Translations under genes and position numbers: made by a program
In this document: positions 12,182 through 21,907 of the stretch, in pieces
How the letters are laid out: every line of letters starts with the position of its first letter
Position numbering within the stretch: the stretch's first letter is position 1
Notes under the pieces: generated by a model
Databases searched by the model: none
What the model was told of the DNA's origin: nothing
The model's input: the letters and a program-made list of their open reading frames with translations, nothing else
Source: Arthrinium phaeospermum
Lineage: Eukaryota; Ascomycota; Sordariomycetes; Amphisphaeriales; Apiosporaceae
Reading direction: 5' to 3'
Length of the DNA stretch: 64,000 nt
NCBI GenBank assembly: GCA_006503535.1
Contig: QYRS01000005.1
Location: forward strand, 2,852,001-2,916,000

Positions 12182-13903
12182 ATGCAGGTGTTTTCGACAA
12201 ACTGTACACTGCCCTCTGACGGCGTGACCTTTGTGGGCGCCCCTCACATTCGAGGAACCTTGAGTATCGTCTGGAGCTGTGCTCTAGTTCTCCTCGCCTG
12301 CACTTGGTCGGTCCTTCATCTCAATGTACCACCACAGTCCACGATTGAACCCGGGAACTGGAAACAGAAGTTTAAGAGAACAGCGATGCGAACATGGACC
12401 AAAGTCAAATGGATGCTATTTACTCTACTCGCACCCGAATACGCGCTTGGCAAAGCCTTCAGTGACTTCATGTCAGTAAGATGCGTTAAGTCCCGGCTCG
12501 AGTCATTCAGCAGAAGCGATGGTGTTCCGTGGAGCGCAGCGCATACTCATTTTGCAAACATGGGCGGGTTTGCGATCAAGTTTACTCACCTGGCCAACAC
12601 CACAACTCAGGAACGCGACCAACAGACTGATGAGATGGAGCTTCGAGACTTGAATGTCTCTAACCTCGAAAGATCTGTTTCGGCACCTGCCTATTTGGAA
12701 AATACCAGATACCTGCCACGGGTGGTCGAAAACTGCGTCGCGCAAAACCAACCCCTTGACACAAGAAGGGTTTGCAGCCTGGGGGATCAGCCCCGTGCCT
12801 GGACAGTAGCAACAGAGGAGACCTCCGATATTGATGTATGGGATACTACTCTTTTTCCTTCTGGAACATTTGATCAGTCTGCGACTCGGCGCTCATGGGC
12901 AGTAGGAAGAACCGACTGGCTAGTAGACAAGACGAACACTGCAATGGTAGACTTAGCTCTACGGGCGGTCGATGAGTGGCGTTTCCGCAAAAAACTTGAT
13001 GAAGCCAGATTCTTCAATGCAGCCGGAGATTGGATTCGAAATATCAATCTTCTGAGAAGCAATATCTGGATTCTAGACGCCAACCAGCTGCTCGTGGCTC
13101 GAGAATATGGCATTATCGACAAACTCCCCTTTCTTGCCTCTGACGATCTAGACGATCGCAACAAGCAAGACATGTTTCTCAAGTTATTAGCTCTGGGCCA
13201 AATTAGCTGGTTCATACTAGAGATGTGTTCACGACTGTATCGACACCTTGCAGTTTCACTGCTTGAGGTTATGGTTCTTGCGTTTGCTCTATGCACTATC
13301 GCCATATACCTTTTCCTTCTCAGTAAACCGAACAACGCAACATACAGCATCACCATACCGGCAGCCCGTCACCCACGAACGGTAGAAGAGATGATTCGAG
13401 TAGTTTTGGTCGGCCCGTCAACCGCTGGGTGGTTTCGGGGATCGCCTTGGATACCGAACGACGCAGTACATCTCGACTATCGATTGGCTGAACCAATGCG
13501 CTTGGGCTTTGGCACCCACCAAGGCAAACAACTATACACAGCCTTGGGATCTGCCGCCTGTGCCTTGGTGTTTGGTGCCGCTCATTGCATTGCCTGGAAC
13601 TTCAAATTTCCTACGGACATTGAAAGGCTGATGTGGCATGTCAGCTCCATCATCACAGCGACCATTCTACCTATCAGTGTCTTGCTCGCCATCTTATCAA
13701 GAATGTTTTCCGTGATTGCAAGATTTATATCTGATCATACTTCACGTAAAGATGAAAAACTAGTTGGTGGGATTTTCGTCGGGCCGTTTTTGCTTTTCAT
13801 CACAGCACGCCTCTTCATATTGGTCGAGGTTCTACGATCTTTGGCCTTTTTACCCCCTGATGTATTCATAACTACTTGGGCTTCTGAAGTACCTCATGGA
13901 TAG
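12182..13903 (+). CDS. Large fungal integral membrane protein, function unknown
   Basis: Single-exon frame. I take the ATG at 12182 (573 aa) as the start because an N-terminal hydrophobic segment follows soon after; an upstream ATG at 12104 is possible. Visible features are a membrane segment near residues 30-45, the block KVKWMLFTLLAPEYALGKAF, FANMGGFAIKF, and three or four C-terminal membrane segments ending in RLFILVEVLRSLAFLPPDVF. These blocks mark a widespread Pezizomycotina family with no assigned function. The C terminus looks complete. Its codon use is less GC-biased than its neighbours. Confidence 0.8.
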   Translation: MQVFSTNCTLPSDGVTFVGAPHIRGTLSIVWSCALVLLACTWSVLHLNVPPQSTIEPGNWKQKFKRTAMRTWTKVKWMLFTLLAPEYALGKAFSDFMSVRCVKSRLESFSRSDGVPWSAAHTHFANMGGFAIKFTHLANTTTQERDQQTDEMELRDLNVSNLERSVSAPAYLENTRYLPRVVENCVAQNQPLDTRRVCSLGDQPRAWTVATEETSDIDVWDTTLFPSGTFDQSATRRSWAVGRTDWLVDKTNTAMVDLALRAVDEWRFRKKLDEARFFNAAGDWIRNINLLRSNIWILDANQLLVAREYGIIDKLPFLASDDLDDRNKQDMFLKLLALGQISWFILEMCSRLYRHLAVSLLEVMVLAFALCTIAIYLFLLSKPNNATYSITIPAARHPRTVEEMIRVVLVGPSTAGWFRGSPWIPNDAVHLDYRLAEPMRLGFGTHQGKQLYTALGSAACALVFGAAHCIAWNFKFPTDIERLMWHVSSIITATILPISVLLAILSRMFSVIARFISDHTSRKDEKLVGGIFVGPFLLFITARLFILVEVLRSLAFLPPDVFITTWASEVPHG

Positions 13904-14204
13904 TGGTCAGGGGGTACTAGGTTCGAATGCACGGAGGTTGGAACGACCAGTGACTTGCCTGTTCTCGAATTCGGGTAATCGTACACTTAGACATTGGAAG
14001 GGAGTGGAAGCAAGGTTGAAAATATGTTCTAAATTATGATTAAACAGTATTCGAATACTCTATCTTCGTCGTCGTCATCGTGATTGTCGTCTTCGTCGTT
14101 AGGAAAAAGAAAAGTAAAGAAACCCCGCTATGCAATGACCCGTCCCCAACTCCTTCCCTGAATGCCGTGTAGTAGTAACTGCTCTATGCCACGTATGCAG
14201 CAGA

Positions 14205-14909
14205 TCACTCCTTCTTCGCCTTGAACTCGTCGGCGTCGTGCACCTGGTTCGCCCGCACCGTGACAGGCTTGCAAGCCGCATCAAACGCCCCCGCGCCGTG
14301 GTAGGTCAGCACGTCGTAGCGCGGCGGGTTGCCCTCCGGGTAGTCGCAGAGGGCCCAAGCCTTGGTGAAGTCGGAGTCGCCGGCGCCGACGAGGTAGTTG
14401 GTCTCGCCGGCCGCGAAGTCGCCGCCGGTGTACTCGCCGTAGAAGGCCAGCCCGCCGAAGCTGGGCTGCTGCACGCCCTGCTGGAACGTCAGGGCCTTGG
14501 CAGGGGGGGACGCCTCCGCGGACGAGGCCGGCGACGCGTTGCTCCACTGCAGCATCGAGGACCCCGGGCAGCCCGTCGGGCTCGTGCAGGGCAGCGTGGC
14601 GTAGGCGTACAGCTGGGTGCCGTAGTGGTTGCCGATCAGGGTGTAGTTGGCGCGCGGCGTGGGGGCGTACGCGGGCTCCACCGCCGACAGGCCCAGAAGA
14701 CTTGTGGTCATGTCCAGGTACGTCGGGATCAGGTAGTATTCCTTGGCCTCCGCGCCCCCGACCGTGTCGGCCGTCAGGTAGAAGGGCTTGGTCGGGTCCA
14801 CGCCGTACACCGTCTTGGGCATGTGCGGGCCCTTGGCCTGGCGCGCGCCGATGGGCGAGGCGGCGGCTAGGCCGGCGAGGGCGGGGAGGAGGAGGGTGGA
14901 GGAGATCAT
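14205..14909 (-). CDS. Small secreted protein
   Basis: Single exon, 234 aa from the ATG at 14909 (MISSTLLLPALAGLAAASP), which opens with a typical signal peptide; the upstream ATG at 14942 would bury it. The mature part is neutral and Gly/Ala/Thr-rich, with four cysteines (PCTSPTGC, LCDYP, AACKP) that could form two disulfides, and two or three N-glycosylation sites. There is no GPI signal; it ends in a charged tail (DEFKAKKE). I do not recognise a catalytic motif. It resembles fungal cell-wall or extracellular proteins of unknown function. A TATA-like box lies about 136 bases upstream. Confidence 0.7.
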   Translation of the reverse strand: MISSTLLLPALAGLAAASPIGARQAKGPHMPKTVYGVDPTKPFYLTADTVGGAEAKEYYLIPTYLDMTTSLLGLSAVEPAYAPTPRANYTLIGNHYGTQLYAYATLPCTSPTGCPGSSMLQWSNASPASSAEASPPAKALTFQQGVQQPSFGGLAFYGEYTGGDFAAGETNYLVGAGDSDFTKAWALCDYPEGNPPRYDVLTYHGAGAFDAACKPVTVRANQVHDADEFKAKKE

Positions 14910-15044
14910 GGTGGTTGATTGAGTCAAGTAATCGAGTATCAATTAGCAAGTGTATTTAAGTTTTGCTGTGTCGATTGATTTCAGGCTGTTTTGAGTGGAC
15001 TGGTGAGTGAAGAAACAACCCGAGACGGCGGTGGTGGAGGTGAG

Positions 15045-15054
15045 TCTATATAGA
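15045..15054 (-). promoter_or_regulatory. TATA-like box of the small secreted protein gene
   Basis: The near-palindrome TCTATATAGA lies about 136 bases upstream of the ATG at 14909. Two other genes in this window have similar boxes at about 140 bases, which supports the call. Confidence 0.4.
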
Positions 15055-15901
15055 CATTTTTGGTCGAGTGGGCTCGTAAGGTCGGCGGGTGGCCCCAGCC
15101 TTTCGATGTATGACGGAATGACAATACCGATGCCGAGCAGGCGGGTTGGAGGGGCTGGGGCGGCACAAGTGTCTCTTGCCCGCCATCTAGGATATATTTA
15201 GGACAATCCGGATTTTGTCTCAAGCTAGAGCGATGCTGTTGTCGTAGGGGCTCGTAGGGCACGTACGGTCCCGACCCTCTCACTAAAAGACACTATTGAG
15301 TAACGAGCATGCTGCATCTTAGGCGAGACCCGCTTTGGTCTAGCGGGGGTGACTCGCTAACTTTTTACTGGGCTTCCCGTTTGCCTTCCGGGTCGCTGAT
15401 TGGGGCATTCGCTCCTGCCTTTCCCTCTTTCCTGCATGCAACCTACCATCTTCCCATCCCACATCTGCACCTAACGACATCGGATCACTGGCAGATACGA
15501 GAAAACACAAAATGCCATGGGCAAAGCACGGCATTCGGCAAGCAATACGGATTTCTGACGTAGCCGAGTTTGTTCACATTCCATTGCCCCTCCATCCTAC
15601 TTATTCTACCGCTTTGCTCTGCTTTTAGCCTTTGCCATTACGAGACACACCAATCTGCCCACCCACGCACTCATCTACCTTCTATCTATCTACCGAGCCC
15701 TGTGCAGGTAAGTAGGTATATATATATGCATGCACTGGCTTTGGGTGCAACGCTGGCGACTTGAACCAATGGGGCCACAAATTAGGTGAGACCGACACCC
15801 AATCCTACCAGGCAGCTGCCCCAACTCCAGCTTCCGGGGCCACCGACCAGCTCAGCCCCGCAACGCCACATCACCGCATCCTCGAACGGCCCTCATGGAC
15901 C
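15055..15901. other. Intergenic, nothing recognised
   Basis: It holds pyrimidine-rich tracts and a short TA repeat (about 15718-15727). No supported gene. Confidence 0.4.
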
Positions 15902-17945
15902 TCATGGAGGGGGGTTCTTCGCGTTGTTCATATTAAGAACCCTGACTTGCGCATTGGGCCTGAGATTCATGGGTCCTCCGATAAGGGAATTCAGTCCGTT
16001 AGCATCGGCCGGCGCCAACAGCGGGGCCGGGTTCGACCCTTGCAACCCATACCTGTCTACGCCCTGGGGCAAAGTCAAGGGCAAAAGCTTGGGCTTCGTC
16101 CAAGACACGTCGTGCGCGGTATAGTACCCGCGGGGCTGGTTGGGTCTCCGCTCCACTCTCATGGCCGCCGTCGCCAGCCCGCGGATGTGGTTGACGATGT
16201 AGTTGATGTCGGCCGCGAACATGGCCTGGCCGGTTTGCGCGTGCACGCCGATCTGCCTACAGCCTTGGAACTGGGTCGTTGTTCCTCGCATCGGGGTGCC
16301 CGCCGCGCCCACGTTGCCGCCCGGTATGATGGCCGCGTTTCCCTGCTGCTGGATGTTGTTGACCTCGAACGGCTCTACTAGAGAGTATTGTACGGCTTCG
16401 TACGGGGCTCCCGGCAGCTGCGACAGGGCCGTGATGTCTCGGCTGTCCGGCCGGTGGGTCCTGTTGATCGACGCCGTTAGCATGCATCTAAAAGAAAGAC
16501 GGAAAGAAAGCACAACAAGAACTCGCTTACCAAGGGTTGTTGTACTCATTCAGGACGACGTTTTGGTTGGGGCAGGGGTTGGTGTTCGGGTCCCAGAGCG
16601 GTATATGGGCCATCATGAGGCTGCGGATGATCTGGCCGTATCCGAGGGCGTCTTCCCACTCGTTCAGGCCCTGGTTGAACCGGCCCTGGGTGAGGGCTGC
16701 CGGCCCGTCGCCGTCTATGGCGGAATCGTCCCAACCGCCGATCCTGATGACCGGGAAGGCGTTTCTGATCTGCCCCGCGGCGGGAGGGCCTCCGCCGCCA
16801 CCACGAGGCTCGTAATCGAGGTAAATATTTGCGGGAGTCTGCAGTCGTCCGTCAGTACGGGATCTCGGCGCTTGGTTTAGGCAAAGAGAGATAGAGATTG
16901 AGAGAGAGGGAGGTGTTGACTTACAAGGTTTCGGTGGTAGACTCGCCGCCATGGCAAATAAAGTGGCACAGGGGGGTAGGGGCCTGTACCCGGGGGTGCA
17001 GGGGTATTGTATCGCCCACGACCGCGGTACATGAAATGAAGCGCCTCGGCCAGCTGCTCCATGACGTGCCTGGGGACTGTTAGCGACTGTTCCAGCGGCT
17101 GAGGTCTACAGAATTCGGCTCCGTTACTTACCATATGAAGGGCGGTGGGACCGGTCTTTGGCTTCGGTTGTGGAGCTCAATCAGGTTCTGCAGCGTGCCC
17201 CCATTGGGGTGCCTTTCGTGTCAAACTGTCAGCACGTATGTCTTCAGACGGTCAAACCCAAGGGTTAGGTAGAAACTTACTTGTAGTATACGGACCAGGT
17301 GTTGGTGCGGGTGAATATGTTGGGCTGTTCTTCGGCCAGGGCGACCGTGGGGAAGTAGGGCTCGTCCGGAAGGACGTAATCGGGAAAGAGCCTCGTCGGA
17401 GGCTGGATGTTGTTGGGGTACTGCCCGGGGTTGAACGAAGACACTCTATATTACACTGGTCGTTAGCTCACATCCATAGTCTAGGGGTTTTCTTGTTTTG
17501 GTTTGGTTTATACCACGTACCGGAATATTGGCGGCTGGTTGAACTGGGTGTTCAAGCCGATGGTTACTAATTCGTTGACGTATAGTTGCCCGTTCGCGAT
17601 CGACTGGACAAGCGCCACTAGATGGGACTCCACGTTAGCTCTCGCGCTCCTCGCTTCCGACAGGCGTGTGTATGATACCGAGATATGGTAGATGTTTGCC
17701 CGGGACTTCGACACGACATTGTCGCAGACGCCTACGGGAAAACAAGGGAGGGGGAATGGAAATGGAAGGGAACGAAAGGAAGGGGACTACTCACCCCCTG
17801 GCCTAAGAATATCGACGAGAATAAATCCCTTTCCTTTCAGACCTTCGGTGGGATTCCCCGTCGTCATCCTGGGCACATGATCGTCGGGGCCCCAGGGCAG
17901 ATAGATGGCGTTGATGGTGTACACCTCGTTCAGGCGGTGCGTCAT
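15902..17945 (-). CDS. Divergent protein-kinase-fold protein, predicted pseudokinase
   Basis: Seven exons join in frame: 17945..17795, 17731..17521, 17445..17281, 17212..17132, 17069..16925, 16838..16531 and 16460..15902, giving 539 aa. The middle part follows a kinase C-lobe: a helix like alpha-E (FIWHVMEQLAEALHFMY), then VYHRNLTPANIYLDY at about residues 245-260, which aligns with the HRDLKPxNI catalytic loop, then FPVIRIGGWDDSA where DFG would be. The catalytic Asp is Asn (HRN), the loop Lys is Thr, and DFG is not recognisable. I cannot find a convincing VAIK lysine in the N-lobe. The last intron has a perfect GCTAAC branch site, and choosing its distal acceptor avoids a stop at the junction. 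It is transcribed away from the amidoligase gene, with 769 bases between starts. The kinase call rests on motif reading only. Confidence 0.7.
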
Positions 17946-18714
17946 GGTTGCTGTTGGTGTGGAATGCCCTTTGCGAGGGGGGAAACTTGGAAGGTGATTT
18001 GTAAAAGGAAAAGAAAAAAATTGTAGATAGTAAAGGGGGGCTTGTTTAACTCTGAGGGTAATATCCAGTGTCGTCGTGTTCTCGAGATTTTGGTCAGGGC
18101 TGGCTGGGATCTTGGTGAGGGCCGGGGAGAGACGGGATATAGTCACTTATTTTGTCGGGCTTTGTGGTGCGAGGACACAATGAGATTGGGGGGGTTATAC
18201 CGAATGCGGATCGGCAAAGGGTATTCGGGGGGTGGACTCTTTGTTGGGTTGACTCGATGGGAGAGATGCTCGGCATTGGCGCAACTAAGTACGGGTGGGA
18301 CAACCTCATTATGTCCCAGCCTGTCTTTATGTTCTCTGTCATGGGTTATTGCAGAGGGCGGGCTGATCCTGTCACCAAACTCCTTGTTTATTGATGAAGC
18401 TCATTGTTTCCTGGTTACCTGCCTTGGTACGGTCAACAATAGTCTTGTTGTCACAAGAGGGACGGAAAGGATGCTTTTTGATACCTGGAAAACAACTGGA
18501 TTGTGATACCAGCAGGATGCTGTATCAAAGAGTGATTTTGGGATGAACTCTGTCTATAGATCGTGATATATAGTTGCTCATGGGTTTCATTAGGATATCT
18601 TCAGATTCCCATCATAGCACACCAAACAGCCTTCGAAATTTTCAAGTCTGGTTGCTTCTATATCAAGAACTGAAACTGACCGCGTGACTCAGCGGTGTCA
18701 TTATCATCGTCAAG
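17946..18714. promoter_or_regulatory. Shared bidirectional promoter region of the pseudokinase and amidoligase genes
   Basis: A 769-base spacer between two ATGs facing away from each other. No defined operator was found. Open frames inside it are short and unlike any family. Confidence 0.4.
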
Positions 18715-21700
18715 ATGAACCAATTTAGGACGTTACTCGAACAACAGGCCCGACGGGGTCGTCCGTACCCGGACGGGGCGGACCCGGCGTGGCTAATAGA
18801 CCCGCTAGCCTGGCGGTTCGGCGTCGAGATCAAAGGCATTCTGTTCATGCGTGCTGCGAGGCAAAACGAAGACGTCGCGAAGCTATGCCGAGACAACCCG
18901 GGCGTATGCATCCTGCCTTACGAGAACGGCCGGATTGATTGGGGAGACTATGGGCGAGAAGAGCTCGCGCAAATTCTCGAAAACGCGGGCGTCCTCTTGA
19001 ACGGGTACCGGGACAACGACGGCGTCCGCGAGCTCCTGGTGCCCCATCCGGCGCGCAATGCGGCCAACCAGGAGCTGGTGCCGCTGTCCGAGGTGCGAGC
19101 CCAGGGCTTCATCCACGCCGAGTACCGGCGGTGGACGATCAAGGACAACCCGGGCGTCGGGCTCTCGGTGAGCGACCTGCAGGACAACCCGAACTTCATG
19201 AACTACCACGCTTTCAGCTTCGAGCTGGTCTCGCCCATCCTGTGCAACACCCCCGACGGCTTCCAGCAGCTGGCCCGGATCATCCACATCCTGTACGCGC
19301 GCAAGGTCTTCTTCAACACCACGGGCGGCGTCGACGTGCACGTCGGCCTCGATCAGTACCAGATCCCGCTCCCCACCCTCCGGCGCATCGCGGCGGTCTG
19401 TTTCGCCGTCGACATGCCGCTGCAGAGATACCACTTCGAAGCCCGCCAAGACAACAGCCACACCCTCATGGTCCGCAGCTCGGCCAACGTCGCGCACGGC
19501 CTGACAGCCGCGCGGGCCCAGGCGCGCAGCCTGGCGCAGCTCGCGGGGACTGTCGACTTCCAGCGCCGCGACCCGCCGCGCGTCGGCGTCGCGGCGGGCG
19601 CGGGCCAGATCCTCGCCGCGCCCTCGTACGCCGCGCTCGACAAGCTGATGACGGCGGACAGCGGCGCGCTGCGGGCCCGGACCAACTACGTCTTCCCGAC
19701 GTACGAGATCCCGGGCAACGGCGGCGGGCGCGCCCGCAACACCGTCGAGTTCAACCAGTACGCGGGCAACTTCGAGCACGTGGACGACCTCATGGCCTGG
19801 GTCAAGGTGTGCCTGCGCATCTGCAGCGTCGGGGCGGGGATCGACTTCAACGGGTTGACCGACCTCACGGCCTGGTGTCAGCTCTACGAGGACCACAAGC
19901 TGGGCCCCGAGGACAACTGGCGCGGTCTGTTTTGGAACTGGGGCGAGCTGGAGGACGTGCTGGACTACTACGTTCGGAAGATACCGTTTGCGCGCCGGGC
20001 CCAACAGCCCTTTTTCCCGCCCTTCACGCCGCCGAATCAGCAGGGCCAGGGCCCGCGGCCGGGTCCGGCGGGGGCCTATAATCCGTCCATGACTGCTTCT
20101 TCTTCTTCTTCTTCGTCGTCGGACGGCCAGAATCCGTTCGGGGACGGACCGGTCATTCCCCAACAGCAGTGGCGGCCGCCTGTGGCTTCGGCTTCGACGT
20201 CGACGGCTCCTGCTGAGTCTTCGTCGGCGGCGGCGGCGGCGGGCGGGCAGGACGGGCAGCAGCCCCCGCCCACCGGGGGTTCGGCTTTCAGTGGGGTTGG
20301 TCTCTCTGTGCTTCGTCATCTTAGGGGCCAGGCTCTAAACCCGCCTCCGCCTTCTCATTCTGTGTCCCCGCCGAACCATCAGGAACACTTGGGTCACGAG
20401 CTCCGGTATAGGAAGCAGCGGCGGCGGCTGCAGCAGCGGCCGCCGCAGATATCGCAGCGGGAGTGGGAGTTGATGAATAACAAGAACGCTGCTCCGGGGC
20501 CGCCGCAGCAGGGTGCAGGGTCATCGCAGCAGGTTGCGGGGCCGTCGCAGCAGGGTGCAGAGCCGTCGCAGCAGGGTGCAGAGCCGTCGCAGCAGGGCCC
20601 GGCTACGAGTTTCACTCGCACGCAGCAGCCCTTACCGGATAGCCCGCCCGAGGACATGTCGTCGTCGCAGCAGGGTGTCGGCGGCGACCAGCACCAGCGT
20701 GACCCCTCGACGGGGACGGTGATCCGGCGAACGCCTCCCTACCCAGTTACGTCGGACGAAGAGGAGGACGAGGACGAGGAGGCGGAGCTGAGGCGCAACG
20801 CCTTCATCGTGAGCATGACGCCGTCGCCGGGCCAGGAGCCGACGCCGGGCTTGGTGGAGGCGTTCCAAAGATTGGGCATCCGGGGCGGCCAATGGCGGCG
20901 GTCGCCCGAGACGAACCGCGACATCAGCGGGGCGTCGTCGGCCCTGCTGAGACAGTTGTGGGAAGGCGGTAGTGGGAGTGCCAGCGGCAGCAACAGCAAC
21001 ATCGGCAATAACTCGACCATGGTGGCACCCAATGGTTCCGGGTCCGACGTTAATAACCCCCATCCCGCGACTTTCCTCTCCATCGAGCGCCGGCCGGGCA
21101 ACCTGCCCAACTTCGTCCATCCGCGGAACGCCGGGGGCGACCAGACCAACGCTACCAGCTACGCCGTCCACCCTATGGCGCCAGGTGCCGGCGGGAGCGG
21201 CGGCGCTACTTCCCACATCGTCTATGACCCCGTGGCCAATGCCAGAGGGAGCGGCATTCCCGGCATCAACCAGCGCGTCTTCTTCCATCCCATGACGGGT
21301 GCCGCCGGCGGGAATGGTCTCTTGGGTGTCCCCAACCTCGGCAACGGCCCTGCCGCCACCAACCCCAACGCCGTAATGGTCCAGCACCCCAACCTTGGCA
21401 ACGGCGGCAACCCCCCCTGGGTACGTCCCTCCGGAGCGATACCGCAACGCGCCCTTGATTTTCCCGCCGCCGCCGCCGCCGCCGCCGCCGCAGCAGATGG
21501 GCGGCCACGACGCCGCAGCCGAGCTCCAAGAACGCCTGGTGGCGCAGCTGGAGCAGGACCCCTCGGTCAACGGTCGGACCCCCACGGCCGAGCCCGTCGT
21601 CCTCGAGGAGCGCGACGGCAGCCCGGGGGAAGAGCGGGTGCGGGAGCGCCGGCCCTTCAACCGGTTCCGGCGGGTCTTTTCGGGGCAGAGGCGCGAGTCG

Positions 21701-21829
21701 TCCTTTGTGGAGCTGCCGGAGCTGCTGCGACGGGAGCGGGAGCGGGAGGAGCGCCGGGAAATGAGGCGGGAGAGGAGGGAGGCGAAGGAGCAGAGGAGGG
21801 AGGAGGCGACGAAGTGTAGGCCGAGTTAA
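18715..21829 (+). CDS. Amidoligase-domain protein (Amidoligase_2 type) with long disordered tail
   Basis: About 1037 aa after a one-base correction. Residues about 30-430 match the fungal amidoligase fold (COOH-NH2 ligases related to glutamine synthetase and gamma-glutamylcysteine synthetase): FGVEIKGILF at 35, FELVSPIL at 169, GVDVHVGLDQ at 205 and NTVEFNQYAGNFEHVDDL at 342. The second acidic residue of the usual FGxExE strand is Lys here, so metal binding may differ. The remaining 600 residues are low-complexity: Ser runs, a PSQQGAE repeat (20511-20604), an acidic stretch and Gly/Asn-rich segments. The frame moves by one at the C7 run 21411-21417; after it the coherent frame reads YVPPERYRNAPL, a polyproline run and a charged coiled tail ending at 21829. 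The uncorrected frame ends at 21819 in Ala/Gly/Arg-rich nonsense. Family members are predicted to form amide bonds on peptides; the substrate is unknown. Confidence 0.8.
20511..20604 (+). repeat. In-frame 21-base tandem repeat in the amidoligase tail
   Basis: Four to five imperfect copies of a 21-base unit encode PSQQGAE-like heptads. The last two full copies are nearly identical, which suggests recent expansion. Copy number probably varies between strains. Confidence 0.8.
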
Positions 21830-21888
21830 AGGGGGGGTAAGTAGGTGGACCTTCTTTCTTTCTTTTTACTTTCGGTGTGAGTGAGGTA

Positions 21889-21907
21889 GGGGGGGGGGGG
21901 GGGGGGG
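21889..21907 (+). repeat. G19 mononucleotide tract
   Basis: An uninterrupted run of 19 G about 60 bases after the amidoligase stop, within a G-rich stretch. It may fold as a quadruplex in DNA or in the 3' UTR. Its exact length is likely unreliable. Confidence 0.9.

Noticed and set aside
18883..20319. 478-codon minus-strand frame under the amidoligase gene
   Set aside because: A GC-rich shadow of the plus-strand gene, dominated by Arg, Val and Asp; the plus strand carries the family motifs.
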